Positions 9,392-18,403 of a DNA stretch of 64,000 nt are shown piece after piece (positions within the stretch are counted from its first letter, which is position 1; every line of letters starts with the position of its first letter). A program made the position numbers and the translations under genes. The stretch lies in the NCBI GenBank assembly GCA_965276675.1, contig OZ255624.1, positions 3,286,001-3,350,000 on the forward strand, in the 5' to 3' direction. Below the pieces are notes generated by a model. It was not told the origin of the DNA, did not search any database, and saw only the letters and a program-made list of their open reading frames with translations. This DNA comes from G965276675 sp965276675. Lineage in GTDB: Bacteria; Acidobacteriota; Terriglobia; Terriglobales; Acidobacteriaceae.

Positions 9392-9421
9392 TTGACACCC
9401 CTCCCGTCGCGAGCCTAGCGT
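9392..9421 (+). promoter_or_regulatory. Possible promoter of the TonB receptor operon
   Basis: A consensus -35 hexamer TTGACA (9392-9397) is followed after 18 bases by TAGCGT (9416-9421), a weak -10. It lies about 64 bases before the receptor ATG and directly downstream of the palindrome. The -10 match is poor, so confidence is limited. Confidence 0.35.
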
Positions 9422-9484
9422 ATCCCCCATTCCAAATCCCAGGCCCGCTGGTAGTGAAGTTGCCTCTGAAAAGGTGGACTCGAT

Positions 9485-12400
9485 ATGCGGCAAAGCAGTT
9501 CATGGACGCACAGGATGTGGTTGTTTGTCGCTGGTTTACTGTTGGCTTCGAGCCTGACCTTCGAAGCGTTCGCGCAAGGTGGAGCGGAGATCCTCGGAAC
9601 CGTGCGGGATACTTCGGGCGCGGTTGTTCCCGGAGCAACGGTTGAGATCACGAGCGATCAGCAAGGCTGGGCTCGTAACACCCTCAGTAGCGACCAGGGT
9701 TCCTACGAGTTCTCTTCTGTGCCCGTTGGGTCCTATACGGTCCAGGTGGAAAAATCCGGGTTCAAGGGTTACAAGCAGGTCGGAGTGATTGTGCAGGTAG
9801 ATCTGCATGCCCGGGTGGATGTCGGTCTAGAGATCGGGACTGAGATGCAGACCGTGACAGTTACGGGAAGCGCCGCATTGCTCGAGACCACATCGTCTAC
9901 GCAGCAGAATGTGATCGACAGAGAACGGATTCAGAATCTTCCGCTTAACGGGAGAGACACGCGGCAACTTATCTCCCTGGTACCGGGAGGGGTCACGAAG
10001 GCTCCCCTCGACCAGTTCATCGCATCGCCAAGCTTTTCAGTGAACGGCGCACGAGAGGACCAGGTGAACTTCCGCCTCGACGGCGGAGAGCATATGGATA
10101 CCTGGTTCGGCTCGGGACTACCCTATCCCAATCCCGACGCTCTGCAGGAGTTCACAGTTCAGACCAGTAATTTCAGTGCGAAGTTCGGCAGAAACGCGGG
10201 CGCGATCGTAGATGCCGTTACCCGGTCCGGCAGCAACTCGCTGCACGGCACACTGTTTGAATTTTTCCGCAACAATGCTCTCGATGCGAGGCCTTATTTT
10301 TCGGCCGCTGTCCCCATCTTTCGGCGCAACCAGTTCGGAGCCACGGTGGGTGGCCCCGTTGTCTTCCCCCACTACAACGGCCGAGACAAGACGTTCTGGT
10401 TTTTCTCCTGGCAGACGACGCGCCAGTTTGGATCTCCTGCCGTAAATACCTACACGACGCTCAGCCCCGAGCAGAGACAGGGAATTCTGACAAGTTCGAA
10501 GCCGATCATCAACCCGCAGACAGGGGCACCCTTTCCGACAAACAGCAATGGCCAGTATGTGATCCCGCAGCCCCAGCTTTCCGTTCCGATCCAGAATTTT
10601 CTGGAGAAATACTTGCCCTTGCCGACCGACTCGAGCAACCTGCTCACCTTTCCGGCTGGCGGCTCGAACGATGAAAACCAGTTCATCTTCCGCATCGACG
10701 AAAGGTTGGGCGCGAAAGACACGATGTCCTACCGGTACTTCTACGACAATCCAACTGGTGTCGTAACCTACGGGGCGGGCATTGGACCAGGGCTGAACTG
10801 GTTCGATAACTCAAAGGTGGTCATCCACAGCAACACGCTCCAAGAGACGCATATCTTTTCTCCCGCTCTCGTCAACTACGCCAACTTCACTCTTGGCAAC
10901 GAACGTCATCTGCTCACTCCCAACACCATGTTTACCTGGCGTGACCTGGGTGCTGGCTTTCTCCCGGCGGACAACTCGTCCTCCCCGGACAACAACATCA
11001 GCGTCGCCGGGCTGTTCAGCACGTACTCCGGTTTCAATTGGCGGAATGGCCGCAACAATCCGGATGTCTCTGACGAACTGACCATCGCGCACGGCGAGCA
11101 TACCGTCGTTATCGGTGCAGACTTCCAATACACCGAGATCTGGAATCGAACCCCTTTCGGCATTGATGGGACACTGTCCTTCAACGGACAGGTGACCGGT
11201 AGCTCGATCGCCGATTTTTTGCTCGGCGATATGAACACCTTCACGCAGCAAAGCACCAACGCCGAAGACCTGCGTCAATCTAGGCTCGCCGTCTATGTGC
11301 AGGATGACTATAAGGTCGCGCCGACGTTCACGTTGAACCTCGGTCTACGTTATGAACCATACTTTCCCTACTTCGAAACCAAAGGCAGAGAAGGGTTCTG
11401 GGCACCTGGACAACAGTCCACCCGATTCCCAAACGCCACCCCCGGCCTGCTGTTTGCATTCGACAACAACTCAGTGATCCCCAACAAGAACACCATCATC
11501 AATAAGGACTGGAAGAACTTCGCCCCAAGGGTCGGATTTGCTTGGGATCCAGGCGGGACGGAAAAGTGGTCGGTTCGAGGCGGCTACGGGGTCTTCTACA
11601 ACGGCCTCAGCGTAGGCATTCGAACCATCCGCGGAATCTATAACCAACCGTTTACGCGGGTGTTTACCGTGTTTTCGACGAACATTGCGAATCCTTACGC
11701 GGTAGCGCCATTCAACGGAAACGCACCCTTCCCGTACTCTGCGCCCACGACGCCAGAGGAGGAGAAGACCGTCACCTTTTCTCCGGGCGCGAACGTGGTC
11801 GGATGGGACCGCAACTTTGCTACACCGTACACGCAGTCGTATAACTTGAGCGTCCAGCGCATGCTTGGACAGAACTGGCTGGTTCAGGCCGCCTATGTAG
11901 GCTCTAAGGCAACCAAGCAGTTCGATTCGCACAATATCAATCCGGCCATCTATGTCCCGGGCACTGGTGCGAACGGGCAGCCACTATCAACGACCACGAA
12001 CACGCAGGCCCGAAGAGTCTTTCCAACTATTGGCAACCTTGAAATCGAGTCCACGGCTGCATATTCAAACTACAACTCCTTGCAGATGGTCGTAGACAAG
12101 AGAATGAGCAGGGGTCTGACCATCATGGGATCCTACGTCTACTCCAAGGTTCTTGGCTTGAACGTGCCGCTGGGGGAAGGTGGTGGAGGCACACGCAATC
12201 CCTTCATGCCGAATCTGGACTACGGCATCATGCCCGAGGACATTACCCATCGCGTCATCAGCTCGTTTCTCTATCAGTTTCCTCGGCTGGCCTCCGATGG
12301 CAGAGCCCTGGGACTGGTCACGAATGGGTGGGGTACCGAAGGGATCGTGAACTGGCAATCAGGCGTTCCGTTCACCGTTCGCAGCGGCACGGACAACTCA

Positions 12401-12778
12401 AGGAGCGGCGTCGGACTCGATACGGCAGACCAGGTTGGGCACGCCTATCTGTCGAGCGACCGCCCCCTTCCGGACAAGCTGGCCAAGTGGTTCAATACGA
12501 CATCCTTCCAATCCAACGCCATCGGGACATTTGGATCTACGGGCATCAACACGCTTCGTGGACCGCGCTTGACCAATATCGATCTGGCTCTGACCAAGTC
12601 CACCCATGTCTTCAGAGATCAGAGCGTTCTCTTCCGAGCAGAGTTCTTCAACATGCTCAATCACCCGAACTTCGGCAACCCTAACTCGAACCTCTCTTCC
12701 GGCGTCCAGTTTGGAAGAATCACGACAAACGTCGGAACTCCACGCAACATTGAGTTCTCGCTCCGTTACTCCTTCTGA
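9485..12778 (+). CDS. Oar-like TonB-dependent receptor with carboxypeptidase-regulatory-like domain
   Basis: 1097 residues, an outer-membrane importer typical of Acidobacteriota. A signal peptide runs to about residue 31 ('LFVAGLLLASSLTFEAFAQG'). A CarboxypepD_reg-like domain follows (about 32-120: 'GTVRDTSGAVVPGATVEI', 'GSYEFSSVPVGSYTVQV'). The plug region holds 'NLPLNGRDTRQLISLVPGG' and 'FSVNGAREDQVNFRLDGG'. The long beta barrel ends with the aromatic-terminal 'EFSLRYSF' expected for outer-membrane insertion. The start has AAGGTGG upstream. No SusD partner is seen. A lactonase starts 9 bases after its stop, so the genes are probably co-transcribed; the imported ligand is likely an oligosaccharide bearing alpha-galactosyl units, by inference. 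Confidence 0.93.
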   Translation: MRQSSSWTHRMWLFVAGLLLASSLTFEAFAQGGAEILGTVRDTSGAVVPGATVEITSDQQGWARNTLSSDQGSYEFSSVPVGSYTVQVEKSGFKGYKQVGVIVQVDLHARVDVGLEIGTEMQTVTVTGSAALLETTSSTQQNVIDRERIQNLPLNGRDTRQLISLVPGGVTKAPLDQFIASPSFSVNGAREDQVNFRLDGGEHMDTWFGSGLPYPNPDALQEFTVQTSNFSAKFGRNAGAIVDAVTRSGSNSLHGTLFEFFRNNALDARPYFSAAVPIFRRNQFGATVGGPVVFPHYNGRDKTFWFFSWQTTRQFGSPAVNTYTTLSPEQRQGILTSSKPIINPQTGAPFPTNSNGQYVIPQPQLSVPIQNFLEKYLPLPTDSSNLLTFPAGGSNDENQFIFRIDERLGAKDTMSYRYFYDNPTGVVTYGAGIGPGLNWFDNSKVVIHSNTLQETHIFSPALVNYANFTLGNERHLLTPNTMFTWRDLGAGFLPADNSSSPDNNISVAGLFSTYSGFNWRNGRNNPDVSDELTIAHGEHTVVIGADFQYTEIWNRTPFGIDGTLSFNGQVTGSSIADFLLGDMNTFTQQSTNAEDLRQSRLAVYVQDDYKVAPTFTLNLGLRYEPYFPYFETKGREGFWAPGQQSTRFPNATPGLLFAFDNNSVIPNKNTIINKDWKNFAPRVGFAWDPGGTEKWSVRGGYGVFYNGLSVGIRTIRGIYNQPFTRVFTVFSTNIANPYAVAPFNGNAPFPYSAPTTPEEEKTVTFSPGANVVGWDRNFATPYTQSYNLSVQRMLGQNWLVQAAYVGSKATKQFDSHNINPAIYVPGTGANGQPLSTTTNTQARRVFPTIGNLEIESTAAYSNYNSLQMVVDKRMSRGLTIMGSYVYSKVLGLNVPLGEGGGGTRNPFMPNLDYGIMPEDITHRVISSFLYQFPRLASDGRALGLVTNGWGTEGIVNWQSGVPFTVRSGTDNSRSGVGLDTADQVGHAYLSSDRPLPDKLAKWFNTTSFQSNAIGTFGSTGINTLRGPRLTNIDLALTKSTHVFRDQSVLFRAEFFNMLNHPNFGNPNSNLSSGVQFGRITTNVGTPRNIEFSLRYSF

Positions 12779-12787
12779 GGCACGTAC

Positions 12788-13831
12788 ATGAATACAAACA
12801 GATCATGCTCCCCCCGAAAGCTCGTCCAGCCTTCTGCGAGGAGATGCCTTGCCATCTGCGGAGGCGTCGCGCTCACATGCGCAGCCGCCGTAGCCCAGAC
12901 AGCAGGGCCGGCCCTCGAAGCCCTGGACCCCGAGTTCTCCAAACTAATCGATCGGAACGCGACCTTGGACAAGCTGCCCATCGAGCTGCCGGAGAACAAG
13001 GTTATGGAGGTCTCCTTCGGCAAGTTCAAGCACTTCACCGAGGGGCCACTCTGGGATCCGCGTGGGTCTCTGCTTTTCAGCGATATCTACGGGGACCGGA
13101 TCTACACCTTCCAGGACTCGGAGATGAAGGTCTTTCGAGACCAGGCCGGGTACCCGAATGGTCTCACCTTTGACCAGCAGGGAAGGCTCTTGGTATGTAA
13201 CCAGAAGCTGCGGAGACTGGAACGGATCGAGGCCGATGGCTCCGTTGTTGTGCTGGCTGATAGCTGGGAGGGCAAGAAGCTGAACGCTCCAAACGATGTC
13301 GTGGTTCGCCACGACGGGACGATTTACTTCACTGACCCCTTCTGGAAGTTTCCTCCGGGGGCTGTTCAGGAGCTGAGCTTTCAGGCCATCTGGCGACTTA
13401 GCCCAGACGGAAAGCTATCCATCGCCGCCCAGGATTTTGGGTTGCCAAACGGTATCGGCCTCTCGCCCGACGAGAAGACGCTCTACCTCGGCGACACGTC
13501 GAGGAAGAAGCTGTTCGCGTTCGGCATCAAGGCTGACGGTTCCTTGTCCGGCAGAAGACTCTTCGCAGATCTCGCGTCAACTGAGGTGGGCGCCGTCGAT
13601 GGCATGAAGATCGACAAGCGGGGAAATGTCTATACGACGGGGCCAACCGGCGTCTGGATCTTTAGTCCCGCCGGCAAGCATCTAGGAACGATCCACGCTC
13701 CGGCGATCCCGGCGAATCTGGCTTGGGGTGATGCCGACTATCGCAGTCTTTACCTGGCGACACCCGACGCGATCTACCGCCTACGCACAAACACAGAGGG
13801 ATTCGTGACCTACGGGAAAGTTCCCAAATAA
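12788..13831 (+). CDS. SMP-30/gluconolactonase-family lactonase, secreted
   Basis: 347 residues with an N-terminal hydrophobic signal (about residues 1-38, ending 'AAAVAQT'). The six-bladed propeller family uses a bound divalent cation to open sugar lactones to aldonic acids. Landmarks: 'HFTEGPLWDPRG' (metal Glu), 'NGLTFDQQGRLLVCNQ', 'LNAPNDVVVRHDGTIYFTDP' (metal Asn), 'GLPNGIGLSPDEKTLYLGD' and 'VDGMKIDKRGNVYTTG' (metal Asp). It starts 9 bases after the receptor stop, so the two are almost certainly translated from one mRNA. Periplasmic lactone opening would feed the sugar-acid carriers encoded nearby. Confidence 0.9.
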   Translation: MNTNRSCSPRKLVQPSARRCLAICGGVALTCAAAVAQTAGPALEALDPEFSKLIDRNATLDKLPIELPENKVMEVSFGKFKHFTEGPLWDPRGSLLFSDIYGDRIYTFQDSEMKVFRDQAGYPNGLTFDQQGRLLVCNQKLRRLERIEADGSVVVLADSWEGKKLNAPNDVVVRHDGTIYFTDPFWKFPPGAVQELSFQAIWRLSPDGKLSIAAQDFGLPNGIGLSPDEKTLYLGDTSRKKLFAFGIKADGSLSGRRLFADLASTEVGAVDGMKIDKRGNVYTTGPTGVWIFSPAGKHLGTIHAPAIPANLAWGDADYRSLYLATPDAIYRLRTNTEGFVTYGKVPK

Positions 13832-13868
13832 CGGAGCAGTCGAAATCGGGAAGAGAACGACTGCTTGC

Positions 13869-13902
13869 GGAGTGAGGAGATGGTGACGCCACTCCTCACT
13901 CC
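13869..13902. promoter_or_regulatory. Intergenic hairpin between lactonase and hydrolase genes
   Basis: An 11-base perfect inverted repeat (13869-13879 and 13892-13902, arms ggagtgaggag/ctcctcactcc, 12-base loop) lies 38 bases after the lactonase stop. No T-run follows, so it may act as an RNA-stability or attenuation element inside the operon rather than as a full terminator. Confidence 0.45.
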
Positions 13903-13955
13903 CGGGCTCGCGCCTCAACGTTATGGCACCAGAAACAGGAGACAAGTGAACAGAC

Positions 13956-16106
13956 ATGTTGAGCCGAAGATCCCTATTCCAAGCCGGTGTCGCGATGGTT
14001 GCCTGGTCGAAGGCACGAGGTGGACTTCTGCGCGTGATCGAGCAGGCTGCAACAGGGTCGGAGGACGGCATCACCCGGCCACCATGGCAGCAGCTCGCCA
14101 CGAGAAACCGCGTTCAACCGGTCGTCGCCATCAGTGATGGCATCCCGGTCTCAGGGTTTGGGTCGGCGGATATCCTTTCCCTCAGTCCTGATCTTGCCCC
14201 CGGCGAGCCTGTGCAGGAGAGGAACACTGAGCCAATAAGAAAGCTGCAGCTGAAGAAGTCCTGGGAGATGAAGAACAATAAGATCGGGGCGACCCCTCCG
14301 CGCACTCCACGCTCCTGGATGATGGATTTCAAACCTCTCCGAGCAGCACATCTTATTGACGGAAGTCCGACTACTTATTGGTCCAGTCGCGGCCAGACGC
14401 GGCCAGATGTTGAGCCCGAATGGATTCGCATCGACCTTACGCGTGAGGCGATGGTGGGAACAGTTGTGTTGGTTCCACGGCTTGATCATCAGGGGTGGCC
14501 AGGCGAGATAACGATTCGGGTCAGCACAGATGCCTGGCACTGGAAGACCGTGTACGAGAACCACCAGTTTGATTCTCCGGCGCACGGAGATCCACAGACC
14601 TTCTCGTTTGAGCCGACGGCGGTCAAGCAGGTCTGGATCATCGCTAACCAGCTCCGGTGGGCCATCGCCGAGAGCTTCTTGGTCTTCTCCCTGGCCGGTG
14701 TAGAGGTGCACGACGAGAAAGGCGCAAATCTCGCGCTCCTCACGCGCGGCGCGGGTGTCACGGTCTCCTCTACCAATCACGGCTCCGCCGGGGAGAAACC
14801 GACACACGATATGCTTTGGCCCGTCCACTACGATCTTGGGCTTAGCTGGATGCGCATCAGCTACTGGGATAGCGTCTTCAACTGGCACTATGTCGAGCAG
14901 GAGCGGGATCGAATCGTTATAGACCAGGTCGCCGATGACGCTATCACCGAGACGGCGCACAACGGCATCAACATTGTATTGTGTCTCGCATATGGCAATT
15001 GGCTCTACTCCAAGGAAGCCGCCCAAAAGCAGGACGTGGAAGCCCTGCCCCCGTACTCAACCGCAACCAAGCAGCTTTGGCCGGTGCCTTTTGAGTGGCC
15101 ACCGCCTCCCACGGATAACGAGGAGCACCTCCAGGCGTGGTTACGATTTGTACGTGCGATGGTGAGACATTTTAAAGGGCGGATCCGCTACTTCGAGATT
15201 TGGAATGAGCAAAACCTCAACTGGAACTCCTACTACCGGAGGACCTCCGATACAGATGACGCGATAGAGGCTTATTGCCGCCTTGCGAAAGAGACGGCGC
15301 AGGTCATCCGGAGTGAAGATCGGGAGGCGAAGATCATGCTTGGCTCCGTGGGCAGGTTTGATCGCAAGTACATTACTGCGTGTCTTCAACGTGGGTTGGG
15401 CCCACTCGTGGACGTGATCCCATGGCATCCGTTCTATGGCACCAGGCTGGACAGCGCGGACTACCGTAGCTATCGGACAGACGTGGTTGCCTTCAAAAAG
15501 GTATGTGCGAACTTGGGTTTCAAAGGCGAGTACATGGCAACGGAGTCGGGCTGGTACGCCCCGTATCCGGCGCCGGATAAGCCGTTCGGCGGCGGAGTGG
15601 TTTCGGAGATCGTCAAGGCGAAGTGCTTGGCTCGCTACATCACCATGAGCGTCGGGCTCGGCCTGACGACCTTCTGGAACACGACGTGGCACCACTACAC
15701 ATGGTGGGATCTCGGCCTGTTTCGCAACTCCTTTTCCGCCGATCCGATCAGTCCGCTGCAGCCCCAGGCCGCATACTTCGTGCTGCGAAACCTCTGCACC
15801 CTTCTGGATTCGGCGATGCCCGCTTCCACCTCGGTCGTCTTCAGGAACCATGAAGAGTCCTTCGAGGTTGATACCTTTCGACTCCCGAGCGGAGCTCTTC
15901 TGGCTGGGCTCTCTCTCCGCGGCGAACCGGTGGACAGCTCGCCGGTGGTTCTGACAAATGTTAGTTTTCCTGCGGAATCATTTCAGAAGGCCACGTGCAT
16001 TCACATCTTGAATGGCACGGAGCAACCGTTACACGTCTCCGCTGGCGAAGTGCAAGGCCTGATGGTGCGTGATTACCCGTGTTTTATTCGATTGGAAACG
16101 GAATAG
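13956..16106 (+). CDS. Secreted discoidin-domain clan-A glycoside hydrolase
   Basis: 716 residues. The N-terminus 'MLSRRSLFQAGVAMVAW' looks like a twin-arginine signal. Residues about 120-255 form an F5/8-type C (discoidin) carbohydrate-binding domain ('LRAAHLIDGSPTTYWSS', 'WIRIDLTREAMVGTVVLVP'). Residues about 265-620 are a TIM barrel with a clan GH-A active site: acid/base Asn417-Glu418 in 'YFEIWNEQNLNW', nucleophile Glu530 in 'YMATESGWY'. A C-terminal beta domain follows. This resembles GH39 or GH5-like beta-glycosidases but the family cannot be fixed. It sits between lactonase and alpha-galactosidase genes in one direction, so it likely attacks the glycan bound by the receptor. Confidence 0.8.
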   Translation: MLSRRSLFQAGVAMVAWSKARGGLLRVIEQAATGSEDGITRPPWQQLATRNRVQPVVAISDGIPVSGFGSADILSLSPDLAPGEPVQERNTEPIRKLQLKKSWEMKNNKIGATPPRTPRSWMMDFKPLRAAHLIDGSPTTYWSSRGQTRPDVEPEWIRIDLTREAMVGTVVLVPRLDHQGWPGEITIRVSTDAWHWKTVYENHQFDSPAHGDPQTFSFEPTAVKQVWIIANQLRWAIAESFLVFSLAGVEVHDEKGANLALLTRGAGVTVSSTNHGSAGEKPTHDMLWPVHYDLGLSWMRISYWDSVFNWHYVEQERDRIVIDQVADDAITETAHNGINIVLCLAYGNWLYSKEAAQKQDVEALPPYSTATKQLWPVPFEWPPPPTDNEEHLQAWLRFVRAMVRHFKGRIRYFEIWNEQNLNWNSYYRRTSDTDDAIEAYCRLAKETAQVIRSEDREAKIMLGSVGRFDRKYITACLQRGLGPLVDVIPWHPFYGTRLDSADYRSYRTDVVAFKKVCANLGFKGEYMATESGWYAPYPAPDKPFGGGVVSEIVKAKCLARYITMSVGLGLTTFWNTTWHHYTWWDLGLFRNSFSADPISPLQPQAAYFVLRNLCTLLDSAMPASTSVVFRNHEESFEVDTFRLPSGALLAGLSLRGEPVDSSPVVLTNVSFPAESFQKATCIHILNGTEQPLHVSAGEVQGLMVRDYPCFIRLETE

Positions 16107-16168
16107 CTGAGATTGGCCGAGACGGTCGGTGATCGTGAGCAGTAGCTAGGAAAGGGCTTGACGAGATA

Positions 16169-18232
16169 ATGGTAACAACAGTTCGAATCCTTATAACAGC
16201 GGCGGTGATAGGAGTTCTTTGTTCGCGGGCCAGTGCGGTAGCGCAGCCTTCCGCTGACGCGACCGCGGCGGCAGCCGGATGGACCAGAGCTCACTTCGCT
16301 TCGGCAACATCCGCACTGCCTTTTTCCTTCATCTATCAAGGCAAAACCTCAACGGATCTCCTCAAACAGTGGAAGCTCCAGAAGCAGTCAGTACCCCTGG
16401 ACGAGTACCGCGACCAGGAAACCCTCACCTACTCCGATCCTGCCACTCATTTGGAAATGCGATGTGTGTTGGTGCGGTACAAAGACTATCCAACTGTCGA
16501 GTGGACACTCTACTTCAAGAACTCAGGCAAGGGCCCAACGCCCATCATCGAGAACATCCAGGCGCTCGATACAAGCCTGGTGGGCGATAGCGATGGACAG
16601 TTCCGTCTTCACTACAGTAAAGGAAGCTCGGCGAAGCCCACTGACTTCGAACCTCTTGCGGCCACGCTATCGCCGAAGACCGACTTAAAATTCTCGCCGA
16701 TAGGCGGCCGCCCATCGGATGGAGCCTTCCCCTACTTCAATCTGGAGCAAGCCGGACACGGCATCATCCTCGCTGTCGGTTGGCCCGGACAGTGGTCCAC
16801 AAGGTTCTCACGGGATGAAGGTCTCCACCTCCGGCTGCAGGCTGGCCAGGAGTTGACGCACTTCCAGCTGCTACCTGGTGAGGAGGTAAGAAGTCCTCTG
16901 ATCGCGCTCCAGTTCTATACCGGCGACTGGATCAGCGCACAAAACGGCTGGCGGCGTTGGATGATCGCACACAATATCCCCCGGCCTGGTGGCCAGCTCC
17001 CGGCTCCACTGCTAGCTGGCGGAAGCTGCCCGTACTTTGGACCATTCATTGGCAACAACCAGGAGAACCAGGAGCTCTTCATCCGGCGCTACCAGGAAGA
17101 AGGCCTGAAGCTTGACTACTGGTGGATTGATGCCGGCTGGTATCCCAACAATGGAGTTTGGACCAACACAGGCACATGGGAGATCGACAAGAAGCGTTTT
17201 CCCGAAGGTTTAGCAGCCGTGGCGGACTACGCGCACGCCAAGGGCACCAAGCTGATTGTATGGTTCGAGCCAGAGAGGGTTACACCCGGTACAACGCTCT
17301 ACAACGATCATCCGGAATGGCTTCTGAGTGTGACACCGACAGCCGATTTCCCGCCCTCACAGAAGGGATGGAAGCTCCTGAATCTGGGCGATCCAGCCGC
17401 CCTTCACTGGGTCACAGACCACGTCGACAGAATGATATCGGAGCAGCATATCGACATTTATCGGCAAGACTTTAACATGCAGGCACTGCCTTTCTGGCGT
17501 GCGCACGACGCGAAGGACCGGCAGGGCATCACGGAGATCCGCTATGTGACCGGGTACCTCTCCTATTGGGACGAGTTAAGACGGCGGCATCCCAACGTAC
17601 TGATCGACAACTGTGCTTCGGGCGGGCGGCGCCTGGATCTTGAAAGCCTGCGACGTTCCGTTCCACTCTGGCGCAGCGACTACATCATCGAGCCAATTGG
17701 AATGCAGAATCAGACCTATGGAATATCTCTATGGTTTCCATACGAGGGGTTGGCATCCCAGCTCGTCGAGACCGGTAAGGATAAGCGGACCATAGATACC
17801 TATGCTTTTCGCAGTGATATGTACTCCTCCATCCACGCGCACTGGGATGTACGACGGAAGGACATCGATTACGAGAGGCTCAGGCAGCTCGTCGGTCAGT
17901 GGCGGCAGATCGCTCCGGACTACATGGGGGACTACTATCCCCTCACCTCCTTCAGCGCGTCGAAGGATGCGTGGATGGCCTGGCAATTCGATCGACCCGA
18001 AGCAGGCAGCGGTATGGTGCAGGTCTTTCGCCGTCCGGATAGTCGCGACAACGCTGCCCAGTTAAAGTTGCGAGGACTCCGTCCAGACCTCCGTTATTCG
18101 GTCACCAACCTTGATTCCAAGGATCAGACGGTTGCAACCGGGAGAGCTCTGATGGAGACCGGCATCCACTCCGAGGTGCAAGACGCACCAGGGTCACTGA
18201 TCTATACGTATGCACAAATGCCAGGCAAATGA
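16169..18232 (+). CDS. GH36 alpha-galactosidase, secreted
   Basis: 687 residues with a signal peptide of about 25 residues ending 'ASAVAQP'. Clan GH-D barrel landmarks: 'YWWIDAGWYPN' (about 317-327), 'LIVWFEPERV' (about 362-371), nucleophile Asp434 in 'IYRQDFNM', the GH36 'CASGGRR' motif (482-488) and acid/base Asp504 in 'PLWRSDY'. The N-terminal beta-sandwich and C-terminal beta domain are complete. It removes terminal alpha-1,6-galactosyl groups from galacto-oligosaccharides or galactomannan side chains. It follows the discoidin hydrolase by 62 bases and likely belongs to the same operon. Confidence 0.92.
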   Translation: MVTTVRILITAAVIGVLCSRASAVAQPSADATAAAAGWTRAHFASATSALPFSFIYQGKTSTDLLKQWKLQKQSVPLDEYRDQETLTYSDPATHLEMRCVLVRYKDYPTVEWTLYFKNSGKGPTPIIENIQALDTSLVGDSDGQFRLHYSKGSSAKPTDFEPLAATLSPKTDLKFSPIGGRPSDGAFPYFNLEQAGHGIILAVGWPGQWSTRFSRDEGLHLRLQAGQELTHFQLLPGEEVRSPLIALQFYTGDWISAQNGWRRWMIAHNIPRPGGQLPAPLLAGGSCPYFGPFIGNNQENQELFIRRYQEEGLKLDYWWIDAGWYPNNGVWTNTGTWEIDKKRFPEGLAAVADYAHAKGTKLIVWFEPERVTPGTTLYNDHPEWLLSVTPTADFPPSQKGWKLLNLGDPAALHWVTDHVDRMISEQHIDIYRQDFNMQALPFWRAHDAKDRQGITEIRYVTGYLSYWDELRRRHPNVLIDNCASGGRRLDLESLRRSVPLWRSDYIIEPIGMQNQTYGISLWFPYEGLASQLVETGKDKRTIDTYAFRSDMYSSIHAHWDVRRKDIDYERLRQLVGQWRQIAPDYMGDYYPLTSFSASKDAWMAWQFDRPEAGSGMVQVFRRPDSRDNAAQLKLRGLRPDLRYSVTNLDSKDQTVATGRALMETGIHSEVQDAPGSLIYTYAQMPGK

Positions 18233-18403
18233 CTGAGGGATAGACAGTTCTCAGGAGGTTCGGTGGGCGACAACTTTGACACAGGAGGCGCTCTGCGATC
18301 AATCTGGCGCTCGCCGTAGCTACGGACCGCAGCGTCGCTTGGCGTCCCTGCCATGGATGACATAACTGAGAACTTAAATAGCGATGCATCGGAAGGTGAT
18401 TGA

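Noticed and set aside
14151..15026. A 291-codon minus-strand open frame
   Set aside because: It opposes the discoidin domain of a clearly real hydrolase and shows no family motif.
16181..16190. gttcgaatcc matching the T arm of tRNA-Ser as a possible second att site
   Set aside because: Only 10 bases match and it lies inside the alpha-galactosidase signal-peptide region; a chance match is likely.
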